From: Halomonas sp. GD1P12
GTDB lineage: Bacteria; Pseudomonadota; Gammaproteobacteria; Pseudomonadales; Halomonadaceae
NCBI RefSeq assembly: GCF_025725645.1
Contig: NZ_CP107007.1
Location: forward strand, 1 to 64,000
Reading direction: 5' to 3'
Length of the DNA: 64,000 nt
In this document: positions 52,348 to 63,770 of the stretch, piece by piece
Position numbering within the stretch: the stretch's first letter is position 1
How the letters are laid out: the number at the start of each line of letters is the position of its first letter
Made by a program: the position numbers and the translations under genes
The notes under the pieces: generated by a model
The model's input: only the letters and a program-made list of their open reading frames with translations
Told to the model about the DNA's origin: nothing
Databases searched by the model: none

Positions 52348-53044
52348 ACTGTTTCTCTAACAAATACTCGGGTATTGCCACGCTTTTTCGCCCCGCGACC
52401 AGCTGTGCCACGACCCCCGGCAGCTGCTGCATGCGCTCGATCGTAATCGCGCCTTCCGGCGTGGTTTCGGTCTCGGGGAAGCGGTTCAAATGAATCACGG
52501 TCATGCCCGCTTTCAGCGCGGCGCGAACGCCCACCAGCGCATCGTCGATGGCGATGCATTCACTGGCGCTGTAGCCCATGATACTGGCTGCGTGCAGATG
52601 TAGACAGGGTTCCGGCTTCCAGCAGTTGGCGGTATAGCCGCTGAAAAAACGCTTGCCGAAGTAAAGCGTCAGGTCGACGGCCTTGAGCGCGGACTGGATC
52701 TTGCTCTCCGGGCCATTGGAGACCACGGCGCTGGGGAAATGGCGAAGCTTTTTGAGCGCCGCCATGACGCCGGGCAGCGTGGTGAGCTCGCGACTCAGGC
52801 GGTGAGCGAGGTTGTCGCGCATGAGCCGCTCAGCCGTGGCGAGCCGGTCGGGGTCGACGGCGCCAAAGCGCGCCTGAAGCTCGGCGACGATATTGCGAAA
52901 GCGGGCGCCGCGAAATTCGCCCATGTAGTCCTGGCGTTTAAAAGGCAGACCCACCGCGCAGAGCGCGATCGCCATCTCTTCAGCGAGAAGAGGTTCGCTG
53001 TCAACCAAAGTGCCATCACAATCGAATAACAAAAGTGGAAGCAT
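52331..53044 (-). CDS. HAD-superfamily phosphatase (YieH/beta-phosphoglucomutase-like)
   Basis: This 237-residue HAD protein begins at ATG 53044 with LLFDCDGTLVDSEPLL (nucleophile Asp9, acid/base Asp11), then VVSNGPESK near 111 and the motif-IV ECIAIDDALVGVRAA. The cap is the small alpha-helical type. A 6-phosphogluconate- or sugar-phosphate-type substrate is likely, but it cannot be fixed. The upstream frame to 53107 has no support. Confidence 0.85.
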   Translation of the reverse strand: MLPLLLFDCDGTLVDSEPLLAEEMAIALCAVGLPFKRQDYMGEFRGARFRNIVAELQARFGAVDPDRLATAERLMRDNLAHRLSRELTTLPGVMAALKKLRHFPSAVVSNGPESKIQSALKAVDLTLYFGKRFFSGYTANCWKPEPCLHLHAASIMGYSASECIAIDDALVGVRAALKAGMTVIHLNRFPETETTPEGAITIERMQQLPGVVAQLVAGRKSVAIPEYLLEKQYGLIT

Positions 53045-53144
53045 CGGTGATCCTTGCAGCGCCGTTGGCTGCGTGTAATAAACCCGTGGTACAAGGTTAT
53101 CGGGCATTCAATAGCCGACTTTAGTTCTATTGAACGGGATTTTT

Positions 53145-53171
53145 TTGACTTTGTGAACACTGTTTTATAAT
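53145..53171 (+). promoter_or_regulatory. Promoter-like sequence facing plus strand with no gene ahead
   Basis: TTGACT (53145-53150) and a perfect TATAAT (53166-53171) are 15 bp apart, slightly short. The next plus-strand gene is far away, so this may be chance, an antisense transcript or a small RNA. TTATAA is palindromic, so a minus-strand promoter for the HAD gene could also use it. Confidence 0.3.
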
Positions 53172-53191
53172 TTTTTGAGCCTGCTGAACGT

Positions 53192-53217
53192 GAAAAAGCG
53201 CGCTCTGGGCGCGCTTG
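53192..53217 (-). terminator. Terminator after the phasin-like gene
   Basis: On the minus strand AAGCGCGC/GCGCGCTT with a 5-nt loop is followed by TTTC. It ends transcripts from the gene at 53314-53658 before the HAD gene. Confidence 0.75.
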
Positions 53218-53313
53218 AAAATCGGATGATCGAAAAAACAGCAGCTAAAACCTTCACTTCCCGACGGCGTTAACGAAACGGCAAGAGGGATAACGCAGAT
53301 TAAAAAAATGTGC

Positions 53314-53658
53314 TCAGCGTGAAAGCCTGCGTGAATTGGCGCGGCTGCGGCGATGATACGGCGACATCGTTTTCTGACTGGTGACCCACCAGGGCGCATA
53401 GTGGCCATTCATGGCGCCGAAAAAGGCCTTTTGCATCGCCATGCCCGCCTCGATGCTCGCTTCCATCTTTTCGGTCACCATGCGCTGATTCTCGAGCATC
53501 ATGCCCGGGCTGAAAAACGGCTGGGTTTGCCAAAGGTGTTGGCGCTGAGCGATCGTCGAAAGCGACGTGCTCCAAAGCTCCAGCGCCATCATGGTGGCGC
53601 TATAGATCCCCATCATGGGAACGAAGGGAGCGCTGAACGGCGTGGCGGAGTGCTTCAT
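53314..53658 (-). CDS. Small phasin-like protein (tentative)
   Basis: This 114-residue protein has a Met-rich amphipathic middle (MVTEKMEASIEAGMAMQKAF near 60-79) and Trp/Tyr residues toward the end, with a basic tail (RRSRANSRRLSR). Phasins coat polyhydroxyalkanoate granules and are small, helical and Met/Ala-rich; Halomonas species often store PHA, so phasin is a reasonable guess but not proven. It has its own terminator, and the region between it and fba contains another. Confidence 0.45.
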   Translation of the reverse strand: MKHSATPFSAPFVPMMGIYSATMMALELWSTSLSTIAQRQHLWQTQPFFSPGMMLENQRMVTEKMEASIEAGMAMQKAFFGAMNGHYAPWWVTSQKTMSPYHRRSRANSRRLSR

Positions 53659-53755
53659 GGCGATTACCTTCAGTTGATGAAACAGAGTCGATACGGTGAT
53701 GGCGCCATACTACGCCGATGCTGCGCTGCAACAAGCGTTTTTGATAAGTGATGGC

Positions 53756-53781
53756 AATAAAAAAGGCGGCCAGGGCCGCCT
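53756..53781 (-). terminator. Terminator after fba
   Basis: On the minus strand AAGGCGGC/GCCGCCTT with a 4-nt loop runs into T-rich sequence, 26 bp after the fba stop. Confidence 0.8.
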
Positions 53782-53806
53782 TTCTCGATTCATGAACGCG
53801 AGGTGT

Positions 53807-54871
53807 TTACTTCACCTTCGGGTCCAGCTCGCCGCGGGCGTAGCGCTCGTACATGTCTTCCAGGTTGATCGGTTTGATCTTGCTGGCATTGCCGGCGGTG
53901 CCGAACGCTTCGTAACGAGCGATACACAGATCGCGCATGGACGACACGGTTTCCTTGAGGAATTTACGCGGGTCGAACTCGGACGGGTTCTGGGCCAGGA
54001 AGCGGCGAACCGCGCCGGTGGAGGCCAGGCGCAGGTCGGTGTCGATATTGACCTTGCGTACGCCGTGTTTGATGCCTTCGACGATCTCTTCGACCGGCAC
54101 GCCGTAGGTTTCGGGAATCTCGCCGCCGTACTGGTTGATGATCTCGAGCCACTCCTGGGGTACCGAGGAGGAGCCGTGCATGACCAGATGGGTGTCCGGG
54201 ATGCGCGCGTGGATCTCCTTGATACGCTGGATCGAAAGCGTATCGCCGGTGGGGGGCTGAGTGAACTTGTAGGCGCCGTGGCTGGTGCCGATGGCGATGG
54301 CCAGTGCGTCGACGTGGGTCGCCTTGACGAACTCGGCGGCCTCTTCCGGATCGGTCAGAAGCTGCTCCATGTCGAGCTTACCTTCCGCGCCGATGCCGTC
54401 TTCTTCGCCGGCCATGCCGGTTTCCAGGCTTCCCAGGCAGCCAAGCTCGCCTTCGACGGAGACGCCGCAGGCGTGGGCCATTTCCACCGTGCGGCGGGTG
54501 ACGTCGACGTTGTAGTCGTAATCCATCGGCGTCTTGCCGTCTTCACCTAATGATCCGTCCATCATCACCGAGGAGAAGCCGAGCTGGATCGAGCGCTGGC
54601 ACACCGCGGGGCTGGTGCCGTGGTCCTGGTGCATGACCACCGGGATATGCGGAAACTCTTCCACCGCGGCCAGAATCAGGTGGCGCAGAAACGGCGCGCC
54701 GGCGTACTTGCGCGCCCCGGCAGACGCCTGCACGATCACCGGCGAGTCGGTCTTGTCGGCGGCTTCCATGATGGCGCGCATCTGCTCGAGGTTGTTGACG
54801 TTGAAGGCCGGGATGCCGTAGCCGTGTTCGGCGGCGTGGTCGAGCATCTGGCGCATGCTGATTAAAGCCAT
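53807..54871 (-). CDS. fba: Class II fructose-bisphosphate aldolase
   Basis: Fba cleaves fructose 1,6-bisphosphate into two triose phosphates with a zinc ion. The 354-residue protein has zinc/active-site blocks [11 protein letters not shown] near 78-88, [12 protein letters not shown] near 137, [10 protein letters not shown] near 193 and [10 protein letters not shown] near 268, of the Calvin-cycle/longer class II type found in proteobacteria. Last gene of the tkt-epd-pgk-fba group. Confidence 0.97.
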   Translation of the reverse strand: MALISMRQMLDHAAEHGYGIPAFNVNNLEQMRAIMEAADKTDSPVIVQASAGARKYAGAPFLRHLILAAVEEFPHIPVVMHQDHGTSPAVCQRSIQLGFSSVMMDGSLGEDGKTPMDYDYNVDVTRRTVEMAHACGVSVEGELGCLGSLETGMAGEEDGIGAEGKLDMEQLLTDPEEAAEFVKATHVDALAIAIGTSHGAYKFTQPPTGDTLSIQRIKEIHARIPDTHLVMHGSSSVPQEWLEIINQYGGEIPETYGVPVEEIVEGIKHGVRKVNIDTDLRLASTGAVRRFLAQNPSEFDPRKFLKETVSSMRDLCIARYEAFGTAGNASKIKPINLEDMYERYARGELDPKVK

Positions 54872-54920
54872 GAAGTCACCTTACTGGTTGTCGATCGTGA
54901 GGGTCGGTGGTGTTAACGGG

Positions 54921-56090
54921 TTACGCGCCGCGGGCAGCGGCTTCGAGGGCGGTCACGGCGGGAAGCGCCTTGCCCTCGACGTACTCCAAAAACGCGCCGC
55001 CGCCGGTGGAAATATAGGAGACGCGATCGCTAATGGCGTACTTGTCGATCGCGGCCAGGGTGTCGCCGCCGCCGGCGATCGAGAACGCCGCGCTTTCGGC
55101 GATCGCTTTCGAGAGCGCCTCGGTGCCCTTGCCGAACTGGTCGATCTCGAACACGCCCACCGGGCCGTTCCATAAAATCGTGCCGGCGTCCTTCAAAAGC
55201 CCGGCCAGGCGGCCGGCGGTGTCCGGGCCGATATCGAGGATCATCTCGTCGTCCGCCACCTGATCGACCGGCTTGACCGTCGCTTTCGCGGACTCGGAAA
55301 ACTCGGTGGCCACGACCACGTCGGTGGGCAGCGGAATGTTGACCGTCGCCATCAGCGTTTTGGCCTGATCGACCAGATCCGCTTCAAAAAGCGATTTGCC
55401 CACATTATAACCCGCCGCGGCGATGAAGGTGTTGGCGATGCCGCCGCCGACGATGAGCTGGTCGCACTTCTCGGAGAGCGCATTGAGCACGTCGAGCTTG
55501 GTCGAGACCTTCGAGCCGCCGACGATCGCCGTCATGGGCCGTTTCGGCGTGGCCAGCGCCTTCTCGAGCGCTTCAAGCTCGCCGGCGAGCAGCGGGCCGG
55601 CGCAGGCGATGGGGGCAAAGCGCGCCACGCCGTGGGTCGAGGCCTGGGCGCGGTGGGCGGTGCCAAAGGCGTCCATCACGAAAATGTCACAAAGCGCGGC
55701 GTAGCGTTTGGCCAGCGCCTCGTCGTCCTTTTTCTCGCCGGTGTTGAAGCGCACGTTTTCGAGTAGCACGACATCACCGTCGTCGAGTTCCGGCGCCTTG
55801 TCGAGGTAGTCGGTGGCAAGCATGACCGGCTGGCCCAGCAGCTCGCCAAGGTGCTCGGCGACCGGGCCGAGCGAGAACTCCTCGGCGGGCTCGCCTTCGG
55901 TGGGACGGCCCAGGTGGCTCATCAGCAGCACTTTTGCGCCGGCATCCCTGGCCGCCTGAATGGTCGGCAGGGCGGCGCGCAGACGCGCGTCGCTGGTGAC
56001 GCGGCCATGCTTGATCGGTACGTTCAGATCCTCGCGGATCAGCACGCGCTGACCCTTTAGCGAGTGCTCGGACATCGTTTGCACGTTCAT
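54921..56090 (-). CDS. pgk: Phosphoglycerate kinase
   Basis: Pgk makes ATP from 1,3-bisphosphoglycerate in glycolysis. The 389-residue protein has [10 protein letters not shown] near 17, LLMSHLGRP near 53-61, the hinge block and the nucleotide site [13 protein letters not shown] near 342-354. The ATG at 56090 follows AAGGAAG and gives the usual length; the 33 upstream codons belong to the tail of epd in another frame. It lies 34 bp after epd. Confidence 0.97.
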   Translation of the reverse strand: MNVQTMSEHSLKGQRVLIREDLNVPIKHGRVTSDARLRAALPTIQAARDAGAKVLLMSHLGRPTEGEPAEEFSLGPVAEHLGELLGQPVMLATDYLDKAPELDDGDVVLLENVRFNTGEKKDDEALAKRYAALCDIFVMDAFGTAHRAQASTHGVARFAPIACAGPLLAGELEALEKALATPKRPMTAIVGGSKVSTKLDVLNALSEKCDQLIVGGGIANTFIAAAGYNVGKSLFEADLVDQAKTLMATVNIPLPTDVVVATEFSESAKATVKPVDQVADDEMILDIGPDTAGRLAGLLKDAGTILWNGPVGVFEIDQFGKGTEALSKAIAESAAFSIAGGGDTLAAIDKYAISDRVSYISTGGGAFLEYVEGKALPAVTALEAAARGA

Positions 56091-56124
56091 CCAGACGGCT
56101 TCCTTGTGGTTGGGCGTTGGTACG

Positions 56125-57168
56125 TCAGTGGCTTGGAGGCGGCGCGAGCGACGCCAGGCGTCGGCTGATATCCAGCATTCGGTTGGCAAACCCCCACTCG
56201 TTGTCGAACCAGCAGAGCAGTTTGACCAGCCGCTTGCCGGCGACCCGGGTCTGGGTGGCGTCCAGAATGCCCGAGTGCGGGTCGTGATTGAAGTCGACCG
56301 AGGCCATTGGGGCCTCGGTGTAGTCCAGCACGCCTAGAAGACGCGTGCGGCACACTTCCTTCAACAGCGCGTTGACTTCCTGGGCGTCGGTATCGCGCTT
56401 CACGGTGAGCGCGGCATCCATCGCCGAAACGTTAATGGTCGGCACGCGCACGTGCAAGCACTCGAAGCGCCCCTTGAGTGCCGGCATCAAGCGGCTGATG
56501 CCCACGGCCAGGCCCGTATCGACGGGCACGATGGAGTGCATCGCCGAGCGGGTCAGGCGCAGGTCGGTCTGGTGGTAGGCATCGATCACCGGCTGGTCGT
56601 TCATCGCCGAGTGAATGGTGGTGGTCACGCCGTGCTCGAGCCCCAGCGCCTCGTCGAGCACGGTGAGAAGCGGCACCAGACAGTTGGTCGTGCACGACGC
56701 CGCCGACAAAATGCGCTGCTCGGCCGACAGCGTCTGTTCGTTGATCCCCCAGACGATAGTGGCGTCGACGTCGGACTCCGCCGGCTGCGAGAACAAAAGC
56801 CGCCTGGCGCCGGCCTCGAGATGCTGTTCAGCGGTGGCGCGGTCCTTGAAGCTACCCGAACACTCCAGCACCAGGTCGATCTCAAGCGCTCGCCAGGGCA
56901 GGCGGGACGGGTCGGCTTCGCTGAGTACCTGAATGCGCCGCCCGCCCACCACCAGCGCCTCGCCGTCGCTCTCTACTGAGGCAGGAAAACGGCCATGCGT
57001 GGTATCGAAGCGGGTGAGATACGCAATCGTATCCAGATCCGACAGCTCGTTGATCGCGACGATCTCGAGGTCGGGGTCGTCGCGCTCGATGAGCGCGCGC
57101 AGCACGCACTGGCCGACGCGGCCATAGCCGTTGATGGCGATACGAAATGCAGGTGTGGACTCGGCCAT
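56125..57168 (-). CDS. epd: D-erythrose-4-phosphate dehydrogenase
   Basis: Epd oxidises erythrose 4-phosphate toward pyridoxal 5'-phosphate; it is a GAPDH relative. The 347-residue protein has [15 protein letters not shown] near 12-26 and the active-site Cys159 in [12 protein letters not shown], then [14 protein letters not shown] and the NAD domain end SVDFNHDP. Position between tkt and pgk and the Epd-like GYGRVGQ supports epd over gapA. If Epd, GapA should be elsewhere. Confidence 0.9.
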   Translation of the reverse strand: MAESTPAFRIAINGYGRVGQCVLRALIERDDPDLEIVAINELSDLDTIAYLTRFDTTHGRFPASVESDGEALVVGGRRIQVLSEADPSRLPWRALEIDLVLECSGSFKDRATAEQHLEAGARRLLFSQPAESDVDATIVWGINEQTLSAEQRILSAASCTTNCLVPLLTVLDEALGLEHGVTTTIHSAMNDQPVIDAYHQTDLRLTRSAMHSIVPVDTGLAVGISRLMPALKGRFECLHVRVPTINVSAMDAALTVKRDTDAQEVNALLKEVCRTRLLGVLDYTEAPMASVDFNHDPHSGILDATQTRVAGKRLVKLLCWFDNEWGFANRMLDISRRLASLAPPPSH

Positions 57169-57234
57169 AAGCGGCAGCTCTTTAGCGGGCGGTGGCGGCC
57201 AGGCGGCCGTAAACTCGCGTGATTCTAGCGTATT

Positions 57235-57957
57235 TCATGGCTTGGCTCCTACCAGGTGCCAGGCAAGCGGCAGCAAAAGCGCGGTGAAAATACCCGTAAG
57301 GCTCATGCCGAGCGACGCGAAGGCGCCGGCGGTGGGGCTTATTTCGAACGCCCGCACGGTGCCGATCGCGTGGCCGTTGAGTCCCAGGGTAAAGCCGATG
57401 ACGCGCTCGTCCTCGATCTTCAAAAGTTTCGCCGCCGGGCCGGTGAACGCCGCCGTGGCCACGCCGGTCACCAGCAGCGCGCCGAGCATCAGCGCCACCG
57501 AGCCGCCAATTTGCTCGGTGATGCCGATGGCGATCGGCGCGGTGACCGATTTGGCGGCAAGCGAGGCGAGAATGTCCGGTGGCGCGCCCAGAAGCCAGGC
57601 AATGCCCAAGGCATAGCAGGCGGCCAGGGTGGCGGCGATGGGTAGGCAAACGGCCAGCTCGCGCCACAACGCGCGGATGTGCGGTAGCTGCTGATAAAGC
57701 GGCATGCCCAGCGCCACCGTGGCCGGGCCCAGCAGCAGGGTCAGCCACAGCGCCCCTTCGCGATAGCGCGGGTAGGGCAGATCGATCAGCGCAAGCGTGG
57801 CGGCGAGCAGGAGCGCGGCGATCAGCACCGCCGGCAGCCAGGCGGGCCGTTTCAGACGCACGAACAGGGCGTTGGCGACGATGAACGCCGCAAGCGTTAG
57901 AGCCACGGCGAACAGCGGCGACGCGGCGAGCGTCTCGAGCAAACCGTCAGCGTTCAT
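57235..57957 (-). CDS. LrgB/CidB family membrane protein
   Basis: This 240-residue protein has six or seven hydrophobic segments and the LrgB signature LASLAAKSVTAPIAIGITEQIGG (about 130-152, about 20 shown in part). LrgA/LrgB pairs are holin-like or act in export of pyruvate and control of cell lysis. It is 13 bp after its LrgA partner and 66 bp before epd. Confidence 0.9.
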   Translation of the reverse strand: MNADGLLETLAASPLFAVALTLAAFIVANALFVRLKRPAWLPAVLIAALLLAATLALIDLPYPRYREGALWLTLLLGPATVALGMPLYQQLPHIRALWRELAVCLPIAATLAACYALGIAWLLGAPPDILASLAAKSVTAPIAIGITEQIGGSVALMLGALLVTGVATAAFTGPAAKLLKIEDERVIGFTLGLNGHAIGTVRAFEISPTAGAFASLGMSLTGIFTALLLPLAWHLVGAKP

Positions 57958-57969
57958 GGCGACCTTCCA

Positions 57970-58314
57970 TCATGATCTGTCCATCAGAGCCTTGAGCAGC
58001 CAGAGAGTGCTCGCCACGCTTGCCAGCGTGCCGAGCACCAGCGCGGCAAGAATTACCGACCACTGACCCTGGAGGTCGTCGATGATGAAGAACACCCCAA
58101 CGACGCCGGGCATGATCAGCATCGCTAAAAGCGCGATCAGCGGCTGGGCCGCGGCGGCCAAAGGGGCCGGGACGCGGCGAAGAAGCATCAGCGTGGCGGT
58201 GAGCAACAGCATTCCCACCACGCCGGAGGAGACGGGCAGACCGGAGAGGCGAATGACCGCCTCCCCGATCAGGTAGTAGCCGACCAGCCACAAGAAACCG
58301 GTTAGTGCGGGCAT
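57970..58314 (-). CDS. LrgA/CidA family membrane protein
   Basis: This 114-residue protein has four predicted membrane helices and the family motif LSGLPVSSGVVGMLLLTATL near 23-42, followed by MPGVVGVFFIIDD. It is translated just ahead of the LrgB partner and 33 bp after tkt, so both may share the tkt transcript. Confidence 0.9.
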   Translation of the reverse strand: MPALTGFLWLVGYYLIGEAVIRLSGLPVSSGVVGMLLLTATLMLLRRVPAPLAAAAQPLIALLAMLIMPGVVGVFFIIDDLQGQWSVILAALVLGTLASVASTLWLLKALMDRS

Positions 58315-58347
58315 CCGGGCGGCGGCTCCTTGCTGCGCGCGACGGGA

Positions 58348-60336
58348 TCAGCCCAGCAGTTCACGGGCTTGGTCGACGATGTTGTCCACAGTGAAACCGA
58401 AGTGCTTGAACAGATCGCCGGCTGGCGCAGACTCACCAAAGGTGGTCATGCCGATCACGCGGCCATCGAGGCCCACGTACTTGTACCAGTAATCAGCGTG
58501 GGCGGCTTCGATCGCGATGCGCTTGCTCACCGCGCGTGGCAGGACGTGCTCCTTGTACTCGGCGTCCTGCTCGTCGAAGCGGTCGGTCGAGGGCATCGAT
58601 ACCACGCGCACCGCGCGGCCCTGGCCTTCGAGCGCGGCGGCCGCGTCCATGGCCAGCGCCACTTCCGAGCCGGTGGCGATCAGAATCAGCTCCGGAGTGC
58701 CCTCGGCATCCTTCAACACGTAGCCGCCGCGCTGAATCTCGGCAAGCTGCGACTGAGCGCGGGCCTGGTGCGGTAGGTTCTGGCGCGAGAGCACCAGCGC
58801 CGTGGGCCCTGAGCGGCGCTTGAGCGCGGCATCCCAGGACGCCATGGTCTCGACGGCATCGCAAGGGCGCCAGGTCGAGAGGTTCGGCGTGGTACGCAGG
58901 TTCGTGAGCTGCTCGATCGGCTGGTGGGTCGGGCCGTCTTCGCCAAGGCCAATGGAGTCGTGGGTGAAGACGTAGATCGCCTGATTACCGATCAGAGCGG
59001 CCATGCGTACGGCGTTGCGCATGTACTCCATGAAGATCAGGAACGTGGCGCCGTAGGGGACGAAGCCGCCGTGCAGAGCAATGCCGTTCATCACCGCGCC
59101 CATACCGAACTCGCGCACGCCGTAGTGCAGGTAGCTGCCGCTCGGGTCTTCTGCAGTGATTGCCTGGGTGCCTTCCCAGTAGGTCAGGTTCGACGGGGCC
59201 AGGTCGGCGCTGCCGCCCAGAAGCTCCGGCATCTGCGGGCCGATGGCGTTGAGCGCGGCAAGCGATGCCTTGCGCGAGGCGATGCTTTCGCCTTTCTCCT
59301 GCGCCTTTTCGATCAGCGCTTCGGTGCCGAGCTCGGCGGGCAGTTCGCCCTTCATGCGGCGCTTGAACTCGCGGGCGAGTTCCGGGTGGGCGTCAGCGTA
59401 GCGCGCGAAGCGCTCGTTCCAGGCATCCTGCTGCTTTTTACCCGCCTCACGGGCGTCCCAGGCGGTGTAGATCGGCTCGGGGATATAAAACGGCGCGTGC
59501 TCCCAGCCGAGCTGCTTGCGCGTTGCCGCCACTTCGTCGTCGCCGAGCGCGGCGCCGTGGGACTCTTCCTTGCCCTGCTTGTTGGGCGCGCCGAAGCCGA
59601 TGATGGTCTTGCAGATGATCAAACTCGGCTTGTCACTCTGTTTGGCGAGTTCGATGGCGGCCTTGATCTCTTCCGGCTTGTGGCCGTCGACGTTGGGCAC
59701 CACGTGCCAGCCGTAGGACTCGAAGCGCTTGGCGGTGTCGTCGGTGAACCAGCCCTCGACTTCGCCGTCGATGGAGATGCCGTTATCGTCATACAGCGCG
59801 ATCAGCTTGCCAAGCTGCTGGGTGCCGGCAAACGAGGCCGCTTCGTGAGAGACGCCTTCCATCAGGCAGCCGTCGCCGAGGAAACACCAGGTGTGGTGGT
59901 CGACCACGGTGTGGCCCGGGCGGTTGAACTGTGCGGCCAACGTGCGCTCGGCCAGGGCAAAGCCCACGGCGTTGGCAAACCCCTGACCGAGCGGGCCGGT
60001 CGTGGTTTCGATGCCCGGCGCGTAGCCGAATTCCGGATGGCCGGCGGTGGGCGAGTGGAGCTTGCGAAATGACTGCAGGTGCTCGAGGCTCACGTCGTAG
60101 CCGGTGAGGTGCAACAGCGAATAGAGCAGCATCGAGCCGTGCCCGTTGGAGAGCACGAAGCGGTCGCGGTCGGCCCACTTCGGATCCTCGGGGTTGTGCT
60201 TCAAGTAGTCGTTCCACAGCACCTCGGCGATATCCGCCATGCCCATGGGGGCGCCGGGGTGGCCGGAATTGGCCTTCTGGACGGCATCCATGGAAAGGGC
60301 GCGAATGGCGTTGGCCAGCTCAAAACGGGACGGCAT
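58348..60336 (-). CDS. tkt: Transketolase
   Basis: Transketolase moves two-carbon units between sugar phosphates with thiamine diphosphate. The 662-residue protein has [20 protein letters not shown] near 15-34, the thiamine-binding [13 protein letters not shown] near 154 and DDNGISIDG, and [19 protein letters not shown] in the Pyr domain. The ATG at 60336 has GAGGAG upstream. An inverted repeat stands 43-70 bp before it. Confidence 0.97.
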   Translation of the reverse strand: MPSRFELANAIRALSMDAVQKANSGHPGAPMGMADIAEVLWNDYLKHNPEDPKWADRDRFVLSNGHGSMLLYSLLHLTGYDVSLEHLQSFRKLHSPTAGHPEFGYAPGIETTTGPLGQGFANAVGFALAERTLAAQFNRPGHTVVDHHTWCFLGDGCLMEGVSHEAASFAGTQQLGKLIALYDDNGISIDGEVEGWFTDDTAKRFESYGWHVVPNVDGHKPEEIKAAIELAKQSDKPSLIICKTIIGFGAPNKQGKEESHGAALGDDEVAATRKQLGWEHAPFYIPEPIYTAWDAREAGKKQQDAWNERFARYADAHPELAREFKRRMKGELPAELGTEALIEKAQEKGESIASRKASLAALNAIGPQMPELLGGSADLAPSNLTYWEGTQAITAEDPSGSYLHYGVREFGMGAVMNGIALHGGFVPYGATFLIFMEYMRNAVRMAALIGNQAIYVFTHDSIGLGEDGPTHQPIEQLTNLRTTPNLSTWRPCDAVETMASWDAALKRRSGPTALVLSRQNLPHQARAQSQLAEIQRGGYVLKDAEGTPELILIATGSEVALAMDAAAALEGQGRAVRVVSMPSTDRFDEQDAEYKEHVLPRAVSKRIAIEAAHADYWYKYVGLDGRVIGMTTFGESAPAGDLFKHFGFTVDNIVDQARELLG

Positions 60337-60378
60337 GGGGGGCTCCTCGCCTGAAGACGGAAAACAGGGATCAGAAAA

Positions 60379-60406
60379 CATCGATATAACAGCGAGAATA
60401 TCGATG
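60379..60406. repeat. Perfect 9-bp inverted repeat upstream of tkt (candidate operator)
   Basis: Arms CATCGATAT (60379-60387) and ATATCGATG (60398-60406) flank a 10-bp spacer. The centre-to-centre distance of about 19 bp would suit a dimeric regulator on one DNA face over two turns. No known consensus is matched with confidence. Confidence 0.6.
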
Positions 60407-60536
60407 CGAAAACCAGAAAGGGGGCTATTGTCGCTGACTTCAAGGGCCTCGGCAAATTATAGGCACGCCTTATGGGAACGCGCCTTGCTTGCGTGTAAAC
60501 TCCACCGTTTGCGGCGGCGTCGCCGCGTTACCACTC

Positions 60537-60566
60537 CGGCAGGGTGCCTCCTGCCGCGATTTTTTT
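60537..60566 (+). terminator. Terminator-like hairpin in the metK leader
   Basis: CGGCAGG/CCTGCCG with a 6-nt loop is followed by CGA and seven T, ending 43 bp before the metK start. With no gene upstream on this strand (tkt is divergent), it is either an attenuator in the metK 5' leader or a chance structure. Confidence 0.7.
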
Positions 60567-60609
60567 GATGCTGTCAGCCGGCAGCCGTCGTACGAGGGCC
60601 GAGCGCGTA

Positions 60610-61830
60610 ATGAGCGAATATTCCCTGTTTACCTCCGAATCCGTTTCCGAGGGGCATCCCGATAAAATTGCCGACCAGATTTCCGATGCGGTGCTGGATG
60701 CGATCATCGCCCGGGACAAGCAGGCGCGCGTGGCCTGCGAAACCCTGGTCAAGACCGGTGTCGCGATCATCGCCGGCGAGATCACGACCTCCGCCTGGGT
60801 CGACCTGGAAACCCTGGTACGCGACGTGATCACCGATATCGGCTATACCTCGTCACAAGTGGGCTTCGACGGCGCGACCTGTGGCGTGGTGAACCTGATC
60901 GGCAAGCAGAGCGTGGAGATCGCTCAGGGCGTCGATCGCACCAAGCCCGAAGATCAGGGTGCCGGCGACCAGGGCCTGATGTTCGGCTACGCCACCAACG
61001 AAACCGACTCCTACATGCCGGCGCCGATTCATTACTCGCACCGCCTGGTGGAGCGCCAGGCGGAGCTGCGTAAAAACGGCATGCTGCCCTGGCTTCGCCC
61101 GGACGCCAAGAGTCAGGTGACCTTCCGCTACGACGCGCAGGGTCAGCCCTGCGGCGTCGATGCGGTGGTGCTCTCGACCCAGCACGACCCGGAGATCGCC
61201 CAGGAAGACCTGCGCCACATGGTGCTGCGCGAGATCATCGAAGAAGTGCTGCCCGCCGAGTGGCTCGACGAGAACACCCAATACCACATCAACCCGACGG
61301 GCAAGTTCGTCATCGGTGGCCCGGTGGGCGACTGCGGGTTGACCGGGCGTAAGATCATCGTCGACACCTACGGCGGCATGGCCCGCCACGGCGGCGGCGC
61401 GTTCTCGGGCAAGGACCCCTCAAAAGTGGACCGCAGTGCGGCCTACGCCGGTCGCTACGTGGCCAAGAACGTGGTCGCGGCGGGACTTGCCGACAAGTGC
61501 GAAATCCAGGTGTCGTATGCCATCGGCGTGGCCGAGCCGACCTCGGTCTCGATCGACACCTTCGGCACCGGCAAGATCGATGACGCTCGCATCGTCGAGC
61601 TGGTACGCGAGCACTTCGACCTGCGCCCCTACGCGATCACCACAATGCTCGATTTGCTGCACCCGATGTATCAGCTCACCGCCGCCTACGGCCACTTCGG
61701 CCGCGAGCCCTTCGAGCACCGCTATGAGTGGGTGGACGACAAGGGCGAGACGCAGGTCGAGACCTTCACCGCCTTCCCCTGGGAGAAGATCGACAAGGCG
61801 GACGCGCTCAAAAGCGCCGCCGGCCTCTAG
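60610..61830 (+). CDS. metK: S-adenosylmethionine synthetase
   Basis: MetK makes SAM from methionine and ATP. The 406-residue protein has the family N-terminus [32 protein letters not shown] near 117-128 and [16 protein letters not shown] near 262-277. The ATG at 60610 begins the conserved [10 protein letters not shown]; 22 earlier codons cross the hairpin and are not coding. It diverges from tkt. Confidence 0.98.
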   Translation: MSEYSLFTSESVSEGHPDKIADQISDAVLDAIIARDKQARVACETLVKTGVAIIAGEITTSAWVDLETLVRDVITDIGYTSSQVGFDGATCGVVNLIGKQSVEIAQGVDRTKPEDQGAGDQGLMFGYATNETDSYMPAPIHYSHRLVERQAELRKNGMLPWLRPDAKSQVTFRYDAQGQPCGVDAVVLSTQHDPEIAQEDLRHMVLREIIEEVLPAEWLDENTQYHINPTGKFVIGGPVGDCGLTGRKIIVDTYGGMARHGGGAFSGKDPSKVDRSAAYAGRYVAKNVVAAGLADKCEIQVSYAIGVAEPTSVSIDTFGTGKIDDARIVELVREHFDLRPYAITTMLDLLHPMYQLTAAYGHFGREPFEHRYEWVDDKGETQVETFTAFPWEKIDKADALKSAAGL

Positions 61831-63759
<1,929 letters not shown>

Positions 63760-63770
63760 GCAGCGCCTTT

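Noticed and set aside
60440..60609. SAM or SAH riboswitch ahead of metK
   Set aside because: No known core motif could be recognised; only a terminator-like hairpin is supported.
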